From NCBI RefSeq assembly GCF_002563715.1, contig NZ_PDJJ01000001.1, positions 1,550,001 through 1,614,000 of the forward strand: a stretch of 64,000 bases of DNA, in the 5' to 3' direction. Shown here piece after piece: positions 49,170-57,166 of the stretch. Position numbers and translations under genes: made by a program. The DNA comes from Isoptericola jiangsuensis (GTDB taxonomy: Bacteria > Actinomycetota > Actinomycetes > Actinomycetales > Cellulomonadaceae). The notes beneath the pieces were generated by a model. The model was not told the DNA's origin. It saw only the letters and a list, made by a program, of their open reading frames with translations, and did no database searches. Position 1 is the stretch's first letter, and the number at the start of each line of letters is the position of its first letter.

Positions 49170-49933
49170 GCAGCATCGCGGTGGCCGTCGTCGGGGCGGC
49201 GGGTCGCATGGGCACGCAGGCGTGCGCCGCCGTCGAGGCGGCCGACGGGCTGGAGCTCGTCGCGCGGATCACGTCGGGCGACGACGTCGGCGCCCGGGTG
49301 CGGGAGTCCGGCGCTCAGGTCGCCGTGGACCTCACGGTCCCGTCGGTGACCGAGGCGAACGTGCACGCGATCCTCGACGCGGGCGCGCACGCCGTCGTCG
49401 GGACGACCGGGTGGGACGACGCCTCACGCGGTCGGGTCACCGAGCACCTGGAGCGTCTCAACGCCGGCCGTACGGACGGTCTCGGGGTGCTCATCGCCCC
49501 GAACTTCGGGCTGTCGGCGGTGCTGGCGATGACGTTCGCGGCGAAGGCGGCGCGGTACTTCGAGTCCGCCGAGGTCGTGGAGCTGCACCACCCGGACAAG
49601 GTCGACGCGCCGTCGGGCACCGCCCGGCACACGGCCGCGGCCATCGCCGCCGCGCGGACGGAGGCGGGCCTCGGCACGTCCCCGGACGCCACGCAGACCG
49701 GCTGGGAGGCGCGCGGCGCGGACGTCGACGGCGTGCGCGTGCACGCCGTGCGGCTGCGCGGCCTGGTCGCGCACGAGGAGATCCTCTTCGGCAACGCGGG
49801 CGAGCAGCTGACGATCCGGCAGGACTCGTTCGACCGGGCGTCGTTCATGCCCGGCGTGCTGCTCGCGGTGCGCGAGGTCGGTTCGCGCCCGGGCCTGACG
49901 GTCGGGCTCGAGCACGTCCTGGACCTGTCGTGA
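49166..49933 (+). CDS. dapB: 4-hydroxy-tetrahydrodipicolinate reductase
   Basis: 255-residue NAD(P)H-dependent reductase of lysine and meso-diaminopimelate synthesis. The dinucleotide loop is VVGAAGRMG (residues 8-16), then GTTGW, and the substrate-binding ELHHPDKVDAPSGTA. The GTG start overlaps the M16 stop (GTGA). In relatives dapA follows soon after; here about 6 kb of other genes lie between. Confidence 0.96.
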   Translation: MSSIAVAVVGAAGRMGTQACAAVEAADGLELVARITSGDDVGARVRESGAQVAVDLTVPSVTEANVHAILDAGAHAVVGTTGWDDASRGRVTEHLERLNAGRTDGLGVLIAPNFGLSAVLAMTFAAKAARYFESAEVVELHHPDKVDAPSGTARHTAAAIAAARTEAGLGTSPDATQTGWEARGADVDGVRVHAVRLRGLVAHEEILFGNAGEQLTIRQDSFDRASFMPGVLLAVREVGSRPGLTVGLEHVLDLS

Positions 49934-50391
49934 CGGACGCTCGGCGACGGCCGCCCCGCGGGCTGGTCGGGGCGGTCACCGTCACCGTCCTGCTCGCGAT
50001 CTACGTGTGGGCGATCGGCGGGCGCGGGGCGGCGATGATCGCCTCGGGCGAGCCGGTGCTCGTCGCGATCGGGCTGGCCGTGCTGGTCATCCCGCTGCTC
50101 GTGGTGGGCCTGGTCGCGCGCGAGTTCGTCCTGGCGGCCCGCGTGCAGCGCATGGCGGACGAGCTCGCCGCGGCCGGCGAGCTGCCGGTCGACGACCTGC
50201 CCCGCTCGCCCGGTGGCCGGATCGACCGTGCCGCCGCGGACGAGGCGTTCGCCCCGGCGCGCCAGGCCGTCGAGGCCGACCCGGGGAGCTGGCGCGCCTG
50301 GTACCACCTGGCGTTCGCCTACGACGCGGCGGGCGACCGTCGGCGGGCCCGGGCCGCGCTGCGGCGCGCCTCGGCGCTGTTCCGCGCCTGA
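49930..50391 (+). CDS. Membrane protein with C-terminal TPR-like region
   Basis: 153 residues, GTG start overlapping the dapB stop (GTGA). Two transmembrane helices (about 12-32 and 43-65) are followed by a cytoplasmic region whose last ~45 residues (WRAWYHLAFAYDAAGDRRRARAAL segment) match the pattern of one tetratricopeptide repeat. Co-transcription with dapB is likely. Function is not known. Confidence 0.8.
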   Translation: MTDARRRPPRGLVGAVTVTVLLAIYVWAIGGRGAAMIASGEPVLVAIGLAVLVIPLLVVGLVAREFVLAARVQRMADELAAAGELPVDDLPRSPGGRIDRAAADEAFAPARQAVEADPGSWRAWYHLAFAYDAAGDRRRARAALRRASALFRA

Positions 50392-50436
50392 GGCGCCACG
50401 ACTCCCGGACGACGCCGCGCCGTGCGACGCCCTCCC

Positions 50437-50463
50437 GAGGCCGGTCCCGACGGGGCCGGCCTC
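50437..50463. terminator. Bidirectional terminator
   Basis: Twelve-pair stem (50437-50448 with 50452-50463, one G-T pair) in the 70-base gap between convergent genes; it overlaps the stop codon of the minus-strand gene. Confidence 0.6.
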
Positions 50464-50989
50464 AGTGCGTGGTGCCTCCGGGCGGGGTGAGCTGCGCCCA
50501 GCAGTACAGGGAGTGGCGCACGTCCGCGGCACGCCACGCGAGCTCGCCCAGCGCGACGAGGGCGGTGGCGAGGCGCTGCGCGGCCGGTTCGTCGAACGCG
50601 CGCCCGGACGCCCAGCGACGCGCGGCCTCGGCGAGCTCGTGCGGGGAGGCCGCGGCGAGCCGGCCGGAGAGGTCGGCGGACACGGTGACGACGAACGGGC
50701 CGTCGTCCTGGCCGCTCACCAGGTTCCCGTGGCGCGGGTCGGCCGTGACCTCGCCGTACGGGCGGCGGCACACGACCTCGGCGAGGGAGCCGAGCATGAC
50801 GAACGGCTCGACGGACGGCATGCGCACGGTGTCGAAGAGCGGTTCGCCGGACCCGCGGGCGGGCGTCGACGGTCCGAGCTCGGCGTGGACGACGGTGGCG
50901 GCCAGCGCGTCGGTCGGCGCGGCGAAGTAGTCGGTGACGATCGTGGTCGTGTGCCGGCGCTCCTGCCGCACCGCATGGCCGTGGCCCAT
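50462..50989 (-). CDS. Hypothetical protein
   Basis: 175-residue soluble protein without signal peptide or transmembrane segment. It contains TTTIVTDYFAAPTDALAATV near the N-terminus and an Ala-rich helical C-terminal half. I cannot assign a family; such DYFAAP-containing small proteins are known to me only as uncharacterised actinobacterial proteins. ATG 50989 is 6 bases after GACCCT on the minus strand, fitting the leaderless pattern. It opens the accessory block between dapB and dapA. Confidence 0.7.
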   Translation of the reverse strand: MGHGHAVRQERRHTTTIVTDYFAAPTDALAATVVHAELGPSTPARGSGEPLFDTVRMPSVEPFVMLGSLAEVVCRRPYGEVTADPRHGNLVSGQDDGPFVVTVSADLSGRLAAASPHELAEAARRWASGRAFDEPAAQRLATALVALGELAWRAADVRHSLYCWAQLTPPGGTTH

Positions 50990-51052
50990 GCCCTCAGGGT
51001 CGCAGGTGCGTGCTTCCGGGGCGTGACCGTGTCGTTACCATCGGCGAACGGG

Positions 51053-52255
51053 TCAGCCCGCCTCGGCGGGGAACGCGTCGCGCGCGAGCAGCACGACGAC
51101 GAGCGCGACGCCGACGACCGCGGCGCCCACGAGGGCGAGCACGGCAGGTCCGGCCGCGCCGATCACCTGGGACCCGACGGCCGCTCCCGCCCCGATCCCG
51201 AAGTTCGCGGTGGCGTTGACGACGGACCCGGCGACGTCGGCGCCCGCACCGCGGGTCCGCAGCGCCGCCGCCTGGAAGGTGGCGGGCAGCGCGCCGAACG
51301 CGGCCAGCCACAGGCAGCAGGCCACGAGCACGGGCAGGGCGGCGGGCAGCGCCGCGGCGACGGCGAGCAGGGAGCCGACGACGACGCCCAGGGTGACGAG
51401 CGTCAGGGTGCGGGGACGCCGGTCGAGGAACCGTCCCGCGGCCCACAGGCCGACGAGCCCGGTCGCGCCGAACACGAGCAGCACGGGGCCGACGAGTCCC
51501 TCGGTGAGCCCCGTGGCCAGGAGCAGCAGGGCGACGTAGGTGTAGACGGTGTACTGCCCGGCGAACACGGCGGTGTTGGTCGCGGCGACGGCCACGAGCC
51601 GGGAGGTGCCGGCGCGTCGTTCGTGGGTCGTCCCCGCCGTGGCGGGGGGCACCGTGACGGCGGGCAGGAGGCGCGCCACGAGCAGCGCGGTGACCAGGCA
51701 GACGGCGGCCAGCACGGCGAACGACCAGCGCCAGCCCACGGCCGCGCCGAGCGAGGTGCCGAGCGGTACGCCGAGGACGAAGCCGAGCGTGCCGCCCCCG
51801 GTGACGAGCGTGAGCGCCCGCCCCGTGTGCAGGGGGCCGACGAGCCGCGCTGCGTACGCGATCGACACCGAGAAGAACACCGCGTGCCCGATCCCGCCGA
51901 GCGTGCGTCCCGCCGCGACGACCGCGAACGTCGGGGCGAGCGCGACGACGACGTTGCTCGCCACGTACACCCCGAGGGTGGTCAGGAGCAGGCCCTTGCG
52001 GGGCAGGCGCCGGGTGGCGAGGGTCAGCGGGAGCGCGAGGGCCGCCACGACGAACGCGTACACGGTGACGAGCAGCCCCGCGGTCTCCTCGGCGACGTCG
52101 ACGCCGCGGGCGAGCTGGGGCAGCAGGCCGACGGGGAGCACCTCGGTGGTGATGGCGACGAAGTTCGCGACGGCGAGGACGGTGATCCCGGCGGCGGCGT
52201 CCCGGACGGTCCGGTGGTCGGGCGGGTGGGCTCGGGCACCGGGACATCCTCGCAC
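51053..52255 (-). CDS. MFS transporter (DHA1/arabinose-efflux-like)
   Basis: About 400 residues with 12 predicted transmembrane helices. The first helix (TVLAVANFVAITTEVLPVGLLP) and the loop TRRLPRKGLL match sugar/drug efflux MFS proteins of the AraJ/YdeA type (EVLPVG motif). The start is uncertain: GTG 52255 is the only usual start in frame near helix 1, while a better-placed leaderless GTG lies nearby in another frame. It transcribes away from the DUF308 gene and towards the hypothetical gene. Confidence 0.85.
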   Translation of the reverse strand: MRGCPGARAHPPDHRTVRDAAAGITVLAVANFVAITTEVLPVGLLPQLARGVDVAEETAGLLVTVYAFVVAALALPLTLATRRLPRKGLLLTTLGVYVASNVVVALAPTFAVVAAGRTLGGIGHAVFFSVSIAYAARLVGPLHTGRALTLVTGGGTLGFVLGVPLGTSLGAAVGWRWSFAVLAAVCLVTALLVARLLPAVTVPPATAGTTHERRAGTSRLVAVAATNTAVFAGQYTVYTYVALLLLATGLTEGLVGPVLLVFGATGLVGLWAAGRFLDRRPRTLTLVTLGVVVGSLLAVAAALPAALPVLVACCLWLAAFGALPATFQAAALRTRGAGADVAGSVVNATANFGIGAGAAVGSQVIGAAGPAVLALVGAAVVGVALVVVLLARDAFPAEAG

Positions 52256-52335
52256 CCGGGGCGGTCGCCCGCCGACGCACGCGGGGCCGTCCCGGGGGCC
52301 CGCCCTCTCGCGCTGCGCCCCCGGTGCGGGCTGCC

Positions 52336-52341
52336 TAGCAT
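52336..52341 (+). promoter_or_regulatory. -10 element for the DUF308 gene
   Basis: TAGCAT, 34 bases before the ATG; the resulting short leader contains the AAGGAGG ribosome-binding site. Confidence 0.45.
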
Positions 52342-52375
52342 GGCCGCAGGTCAGCCACCCCTGAAGGAGGACGGC

Positions 52376-53242
52376 ATGCGCGAGGACGACCCGGCGGACG
52401 TGACGGTCGAGCAGGTGCGCAACCCGTTCCGGCGGGTGTGGTGGCTGCCGGTGGTGCGCGGCGTGTGCTTCGTCGTGCTCGGGCTGCTGCTCATGATCGA
52501 GCCGCTCGGGGAGCTGGAGGTGCTGCGGCTGCTGCTGGGCGCGTTCCTCGTGCTCGACGCCGTGCTCGTGTGCGTGCAGTGGCTGGTGCACCGCCACCAG
52601 GTCGGGTCGGCGTGGTGGCTGGCGCAGGCCGGGGTGGACGTCGTCTTCGGCGTCGTCGTCGCGTTCTGGCCGGACCTCGGACCGACGTCGCTCTACTACG
52701 TGCTGGCGAGCTGGGCGATCGTCGCCGGGGTGACGGCCGTCGTCGGCGGGGCCGCGCTGGTCCGCAACCGGGACCTGGGCTGGCCGTGGATGGTGACGTT
52801 CGGGCTGACGGCCGCGCTGTTCGGGGTGCTGCTGGTGACGCGTCCGCTCGACTCCCTGGACGTGCTGCGGCTCGTGACGATCGTCTTCGCGCTGCTCGCG
52901 TTCGTCGCCGGGGCGATCCACCTGGTGTCGGGCTTCGCGGTGCGGTCCGTCGCCCGGGAGCTCCAGGGGTTGCGCGAGGAGGCCGGCAAGGCGGGGGTGG
53001 TCGTCACCGGCGGCTCGGTGCTCGGGTCGGCCGACCCGCGGTTCGCACCCGCGGCGGCGACAGGACCGGCGGCGCCCGCACCTGCGGAACCGGAGCAGGT
53101 CGTCCCTGCGACGGGAGAGCCGCCCGCGGCGGCCGCGAGGCCGCAGGCGCCCGGCGCGGTGGCCGGGGCCGACGTGGCCGACCGGGGCGGCGACCCCGCC
53201 GAGCGGCGCGACGACCCGGGCGACGGCCGCCCGGTCCCCTGA
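52376..53242 (+). CDS. DUF308 / HdeD-family membrane protein
   Basis: 288 residues with six transmembrane helices in two triplets (about 22-190), the pattern of HdeD/DUF308 proteins, some of which are linked to acid resistance. A long hydrophilic Ala/Pro/Gly-rich tail (about 215-288) follows. ATG 52376 is preceded by AAGGAGG at optimal distance. It is the only plus-strand gene of the accessory block. Confidence 0.88.
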   Translation: MREDDPADVTVEQVRNPFRRVWWLPVVRGVCFVVLGLLLMIEPLGELEVLRLLLGAFLVLDAVLVCVQWLVHRHQVGSAWWLAQAGVDVVFGVVVAFWPDLGPTSLYYVLASWAIVAGVTAVVGGAALVRNRDLGWPWMVTFGLTAALFGVLLVTRPLDSLDVLRLVTIVFALLAFVAGAIHLVSGFAVRSVARELQGLREEAGKAGVVVTGGSVLGSADPRFAPAAATGPAAPAPAEPEQVVPATGEPPAAAARPQAPGAVAGADVADRGGDPAERRDDPGDGRPVP

Positions 53243-53273
53243 GGTCCACGAGGGGAGGGGTGACGCCGGACGG

Positions 53274-53780
53274 TCAGACGGCCGCCGACCACCGGCGCTC
53301 GACGACGTCGCGCACGCCGGTGGCGAGGGCCCGCTCGGTGCCGTCCGGCCCCAGGCCCGACTCGCCGAGGAAGCGCTCGCGGGCGACGTCACCGTCCAGC
53401 ACCCACGTCACGACGTCCTGCGCGCCGTCGGTGCGCAGCCGGTCCACGGCCGCGGCGAGCAGGCGCGAGCCGTGACCCGACCGTCGTGCGCCCGGGTCGA
53501 CCTCGAGGGCGAGGAGCTGGCCGGGGCCGACGGCGGCGAACCCGACGACGCGCGGTCCGTCGAGGGCGACCAGCACGGCGAAGCCCGGCCCGGGCGGCGC
53601 GACGATGGCGTCGCGCCAGCGGTCGCGCATGACGTCGACGTCGAGGAGGTCCGTCGCGCCGCCGAGCACCTCGGCGTGGGTCGCCCGCCAGGCGTCGACC
53701 TGGACCCGGGTGACGGCGTCCTCGTCGCCGGGGACGGCGGGCCGGACGGAGACGTCTGCGGTCTCGCGGAACAGTGCCAT
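53274..53780 (-). CDS. GNAT-family N-acetyltransferase
   Basis: 168-residue single-domain acetyltransferase. The acetyl-CoA-binding motif is VDPGARRSGHGSRLL (about 94-108), preceded by the beta strand QLLALEV, and closed by a VLDGDVARERFLGESGL helix. ATG 53780 is 6 bases after TAGGGT on the minus strand (53792-53787), consistent with a leaderless transcript. Substrate unknown. Confidence 0.88.
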   Translation of the reverse strand: MALFRETADVSVRPAVPGDEDAVTRVQVDAWRATHAEVLGGATDLLDVDVMRDRWRDAIVAPPGPGFAVLVALDGPRVVGFAAVGPGQLLALEVDPGARRSGHGSRLLAAAVDRLRTDGAQDVVTWVLDGDVARERFLGESGLGPDGTERALATGVRDVVERRWSAAV

Positions 53781-53803
53781 GGCCCCACCCTAGGGGCAGC
53801 GGG

Positions 53804-55027
53804 TCATCCCTCGGCGCGGGCGTCGCGGTCGGCGGCGGGGGCCGGTGCGGTCGAGGTCGCGGGCGGCCGGACCTGCCCGGCCAGCGCCAGGGAGAGGACG
53901 GCGGCGCCGCAGATGGTGAGCAGCGCGGTGCGCACGCCCACGCCGTCGGCGAGGAGGCCGAGCAGGGGCGGCGCGGCGAGCATCGCGACCGTGGAGAACG
54001 AGGAGGCGACCGCGACCCGGGCGGCGGCGTGCACCGGCTCGTCCGAGGCGGCGGAGATCGCGATGGGGTTGGCGAGCGCGGCGCCGCACCCCCACGCCAC
54101 GATGCCGACCCAGGCCAGGGGCAGGCTCGGCGCCAGGCCGAACGCCAGCAGGCCCACCAGCGCCGAGACCCCGGAGACCCGCAGCACGGTGACGCGGCCG
54201 AACCGGTCGATGAGGCCCGTGCCGAGGAACCGCACGACCGTCATCGCGCCGACGAACGTGCCGTACGCGACGGCCCCCACGGACTCCCGCGCGGCGAACC
54301 CGTCGACGACCGCGAGGGCCATCCAGGTGCCGGCCGACCCCTCGGACAGCGAGGCCGCGAGCAGGACGAGACCGATGAGGAGGGTGCGGGGCTCCCGCCA
54401 CGCCCCGAGCGCGCCCCGGGCCCCGGCGCCGCGGCGGCCGTCCGCCCCGGCGCGGGGCGCACGCTCCGGGGCCAGCGCGGTGGACGGCCCGATGAGCAGC
54501 GCCCGGGCCAGGGTGACCGCACCGGTCACGACGGCGAGTTGCACGGCGACGGGGGAGCCCGTCCAGGCGAAGCCGGCCGCGAGCAGCGCACCCACCGCCG
54601 CGCCGATGGAGAACGCCGCGTGGAAGTGCGGCAGCACGGCCCGCCCGATCGCGCGTTCCACGGCCGCGGCGTTGATGTTGATCGGCACGTTCGTGAGCGC
54701 CCCGCACATGCCGTTGAGGCACGCACCGAGCGCGAACAGGGCCACCTCGCCGGTCGTGGTCGCGGCGGCGACCAGGCCGAACCCGAGCACGTTGCCCACC
54801 GTCGCGACGACGAGGGTGGTGCGGCTGCCGAGGCGCGCCACGACGGCGCCCGTCACCATGACGGCCGCCAGGGTGCCCGCACCGCCGACCACCAGCAGGC
54901 CGCCCAGCTCGGCCGCGGAGAGCCCGAGGTCGGCGCGGATCGAGGGGAGCCGGCTCATCCAGGACGTGCCGAGGACGCCGAACACCGCGAACTGCGCCAT
55001 GAGCGTCCACCGGGCGCGGGACACCAC
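53804..55027 (-). CDS. MFS transporter
   Basis: 407 residues with 12 predicted transmembrane helices and an Arg/Gly/Ala-rich central loop (about 195-215). It resembles YbjJ/inner-membrane MFS proteins (GTSWMSRLPSIRADLGLS near the N-terminus). GTG 55027 begins 6 bases after the azlD stop on the same strand, so it may belong to an azlC-azlD-MFS transcript. Substrate unknown. Confidence 0.86.
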   Translation of the reverse strand: MVSRARWTLMAQFAVFGVLGTSWMSRLPSIRADLGLSAAELGGLLVVGGAGTLAAVMVTGAVVARLGSRTTLVVATVGNVLGFGLVAAATTTGEVALFALGACLNGMCGALTNVPININAAAVERAIGRAVLPHFHAAFSIGAAVGALLAAGFAWTGSPVAVQLAVVTGAVTLARALLIGPSTALAPERAPRAGADGRRGAGARGALGAWREPRTLLIGLVLLAASLSEGSAGTWMALAVVDGFAARESVGAVAYGTFVGAMTVVRFLGTGLIDRFGRVTVLRVSGVSALVGLLAFGLAPSLPLAWVGIVAWGCGAALANPIAISAASDEPVHAAARVAVASSFSTVAMLAAPPLLGLLADGVGVRTALLTICGAAVLSLALAGQVRPPATSTAPAPAADRDARAEG

Positions 55028-55033
55028 GGCGGG

Positions 55034-55354
55034 TCAGCCCCAGCCGAGGGCGCGCAGGCCCGCGGCCGTGGCCGCCGCGAGGACGACGACGACCAGGAAC
55101 GGCGCGCGCAGCGCGAGCGCCACCGCCGCCACCGCGAGGGCGGGCACGCGGGCGTCCACCACGACCGCCCGGCCGTCGGCGAACGTCTGCACCACCACGA
55201 GGGAGACGAGCAGCGCGACGGTGACGAGCGTCGAGGTGCGCTGCACGCGCTCGGTGGCGAGCCAGTGCTGCGGCACGAGGTGCCCGGCGAGCTTGAGCCC
55301 GAACGCGGCCAGGGACGACGCGAGCACGCAGACCCACAGGACGGTGGGTGTCAT
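55034..55354 (-). CDS. azlD: AzlD-family branched-chain amino acid export subunit
   Basis: 106 residues, four transmembrane helices, size and topology typical of AzlD, the small partner of AzlC. Its ATG overlaps the azlC stop (ATGA), so the two are translationally coupled. Together AzlCD export branched-chain amino acids and analogues in better studied bacteria. Confidence 0.88.
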   Translation of the reverse strand: MTPTVLWVCVLASSLAAFGLKLAGHLVPQHWLATERVQRTSTLVTVALLVSLVVVQTFADGRAVVVDARVPALAVAAVALALRAPFLVVVVLAAATAAGLRALGWG

Positions 55355-56064
55355 CGGGCACCTCCGGTGGCGCGGGTGCCGGACGTGCCGGGCCCGCTGG
55401 TGACGAGCCCGACGACGACGGCGGCGGCGGCCGCCGCCAGGACGGGCACCCCGGCAGGGGCGACGGGCACGAGGGCGAGGGAGACGGCCGCGGCGAGCGC
55501 CGCGACCCCCTGGGCGAGGCGCCCGGACAGGCGGGGCCACACCAGGGCCAGGAACGCGGCGGCCGCAGCGGCGTCGAGCCCCCAGGCGCGCGGGTCGCCG
55601 AGGGCGTCCCCGGCCAGGGCCCCGACCAGCGTGAAGACGTTCCACAGCACGAAGACGCCGATCCCCGTCACCCAGAACCCGGTGCGCACGGCGGCGGGGT
55701 CGCGCTGGGCGACGGCGACGGCGGTCGACTCGTCGATGGTGAGCTGGGCGGCGGCGACGCGCCGCCACCCGCGCACGTCGAGCAGCGGCGCGACGACGGC
55801 GCCGTAGAGGGTGTTGCGGGCGCCCAGCAGGGTGGAGGTCGCGATCGCGGCGACGGGGGAGCCCCCCGCGGCGACGACGCCCACGACGGCGAACTGCGAG
55901 CCGCCGGAGAACAGCAGGAGGCTGAGCGCGGCGGTCTGCGCGACCGACAGGCCGGCCACGACGGCCAGCGCGCCGAACGAGACGCCGTACAGCCCGGTGG
56001 CGACGGCGACCGACAGGCCCTGGCGCGCGGCGGCGTCGGTCGCGGGGGAGCGGGGCGGGGTCAC
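55351..56064 (-). CDS. azlC: AzlC-family branched-chain amino acid exporter
   Basis: 237 residues with about seven transmembrane helices. The family segments GLYGVSFGALAVVAGLS, FSGGSQFAVVG and LLGARNTLYGAVVAP are present. GTG 56064 begins just before the conserved region; the frame stays open upstream but is low in sequence support. It is divergent from dapA with a 156-base gap. Confidence 0.9.
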   Translation of the reverse strand: MTPPRSPATDAAARQGLSVAVATGLYGVSFGALAVVAGLSVAQTAALSLLLFSGGSQFAVVGVVAAGGSPVAAIATSTLLGARNTLYGAVVAPLLDVRGWRRVAAAQLTIDESTAVAVAQRDPAAVRTGFWVTGIGVFVLWNVFTLVGALAGDALGDPRAWGLDAAAAAAFLALVWPRLSGRLAQGVAALAAAVSLALVPVAPAGVPVLAAAAAAVVVGLVTSGPGTSGTRATGGAR

Positions 56065-56220
56065 GCGCCCCAGGAAACCACGGCGACGCCGGGGCCCGGG
56101 AATCCGTCCGCGGCGGGCGCTCTGCCGGGCGGCGCCCACGGTCGGCGGGCGTCCTCGCGCGCCACGGCCGACCTGCTCGTCGCGACCTCCGGGGGAGCGT
56201 CGTGACGGTACGGTTGTCCC

Positions 56221-57141
56221 ATGACGCTGCCCCTGACCCCCGCGCGCCCTTTCGGCGCCGTCCTCACCGCGATGGTCACGCCGATGGCGGACACCGGGAA
56301 GGTCGACCTCGACGCCGCGGCGCGGCTCGCGGTGCGGCTCGTGGACGAGGGCAACGACGGGCTCGTGCTGTCCGGCACGACGGGGGAGGCCCCGGCGACG
56401 CACGCGCCGGAGAAGGCGGACCTCGTGCGGGCCGTCGTCGAGGCCGTCGGCGACCGTGCCGCCGTCCTGACGGGGGCGGGCTCGAACGACACCGCGCACG
56501 CGGTCCGGATGGCCGAGCAGGCCGCGGAGGCGGGCGCGGACGGCCTGCTCGTCGTGTCGCCCTACTACTCGCGGCCGACCCAGGAGGGCCTCTACCGGCA
56601 CTTCGCGGCCGTCGCCGACGCCACCGACCTGCCCGTCATGCTGTACGACGTCCCGGCGCGCGCCGGCGTGCGCATCGGCGCCGACACCTACCACCGGATC
56701 GCCGCGCACCCGCGGGTCGTGGCGACCAAGGACGCGACCGGCGACGTCGCGGCCGCCGCCGGGCTGCGGGAGTCCACCGGGCTCGCCTGGTACTCCGGCG
56801 ACGACGGCCTGCTGCTGCCGTTCCTCGCGCACGGCGCCACCGGCATCGTGTCGGTCAGCGCACACGTCGTGGCGCGGGCCTTCGCCGAGGTCGTCCGCCT
56901 GTTCGACGCCGGCGACCACGCGGCCGCGCTGCGCGCCTTCACCCCGACGCTGCCCGTCATCGCCGCCCTCAACGGCACCGGTGCGCAGGCCGTCATGACC
57001 AAGGCGGCGCTCCACGTCCTCGGCGCGCTGCCCAACCGTGAGCTGCGGCTGCCCAACGTGGCCGCCTCCGACGACGACGCGGCGCTCGTGCGCGCCGCCC
57101 TCATCGCCGCCGGCGTACCAGGCGCCGGCACCACGCCCTGA
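56221..57141 (+). CDS. dapA: 4-hydroxy-tetrahydrodipicolinate synthase
   Basis: 306-residue TIM-barrel aldolase condensing pyruvate and aspartate semialdehyde. The Schiff-base lysine is K170 (VVATKDATGD); TTGEAPA binds pyruvate and SPYYSRPTQEG (Y115/Y116) supplies catalytic tyrosine. ATG 56221 is 6 bases after TACGGT (56209-56214), so leaderless. It is followed by rnj 25 bases later. Confidence 0.96.
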   Translation: MTLPLTPARPFGAVLTAMVTPMADTGKVDLDAAARLAVRLVDEGNDGLVLSGTTGEAPATHAPEKADLVRAVVEAVGDRAAVLTGAGSNDTAHAVRMAEQAAEAGADGLLVVSPYYSRPTQEGLYRHFAAVADATDLPVMLYDVPARAGVRIGADTYHRIAAHPRVVATKDATGDVAAAAGLRESTGLAWYSGDDGLLLPFLAHGATGIVSVSAHVVARAFAEVVRLFDAGDHAAALRAFTPTLPVIAALNGTGAQAVMTKAALHVLGALPNRELRLPNVAASDDDAALVRAALIAAGVPGAGTTP

Positions 57142-57166
57142 CAACACCACCAGGCCAGGAGGCCCA

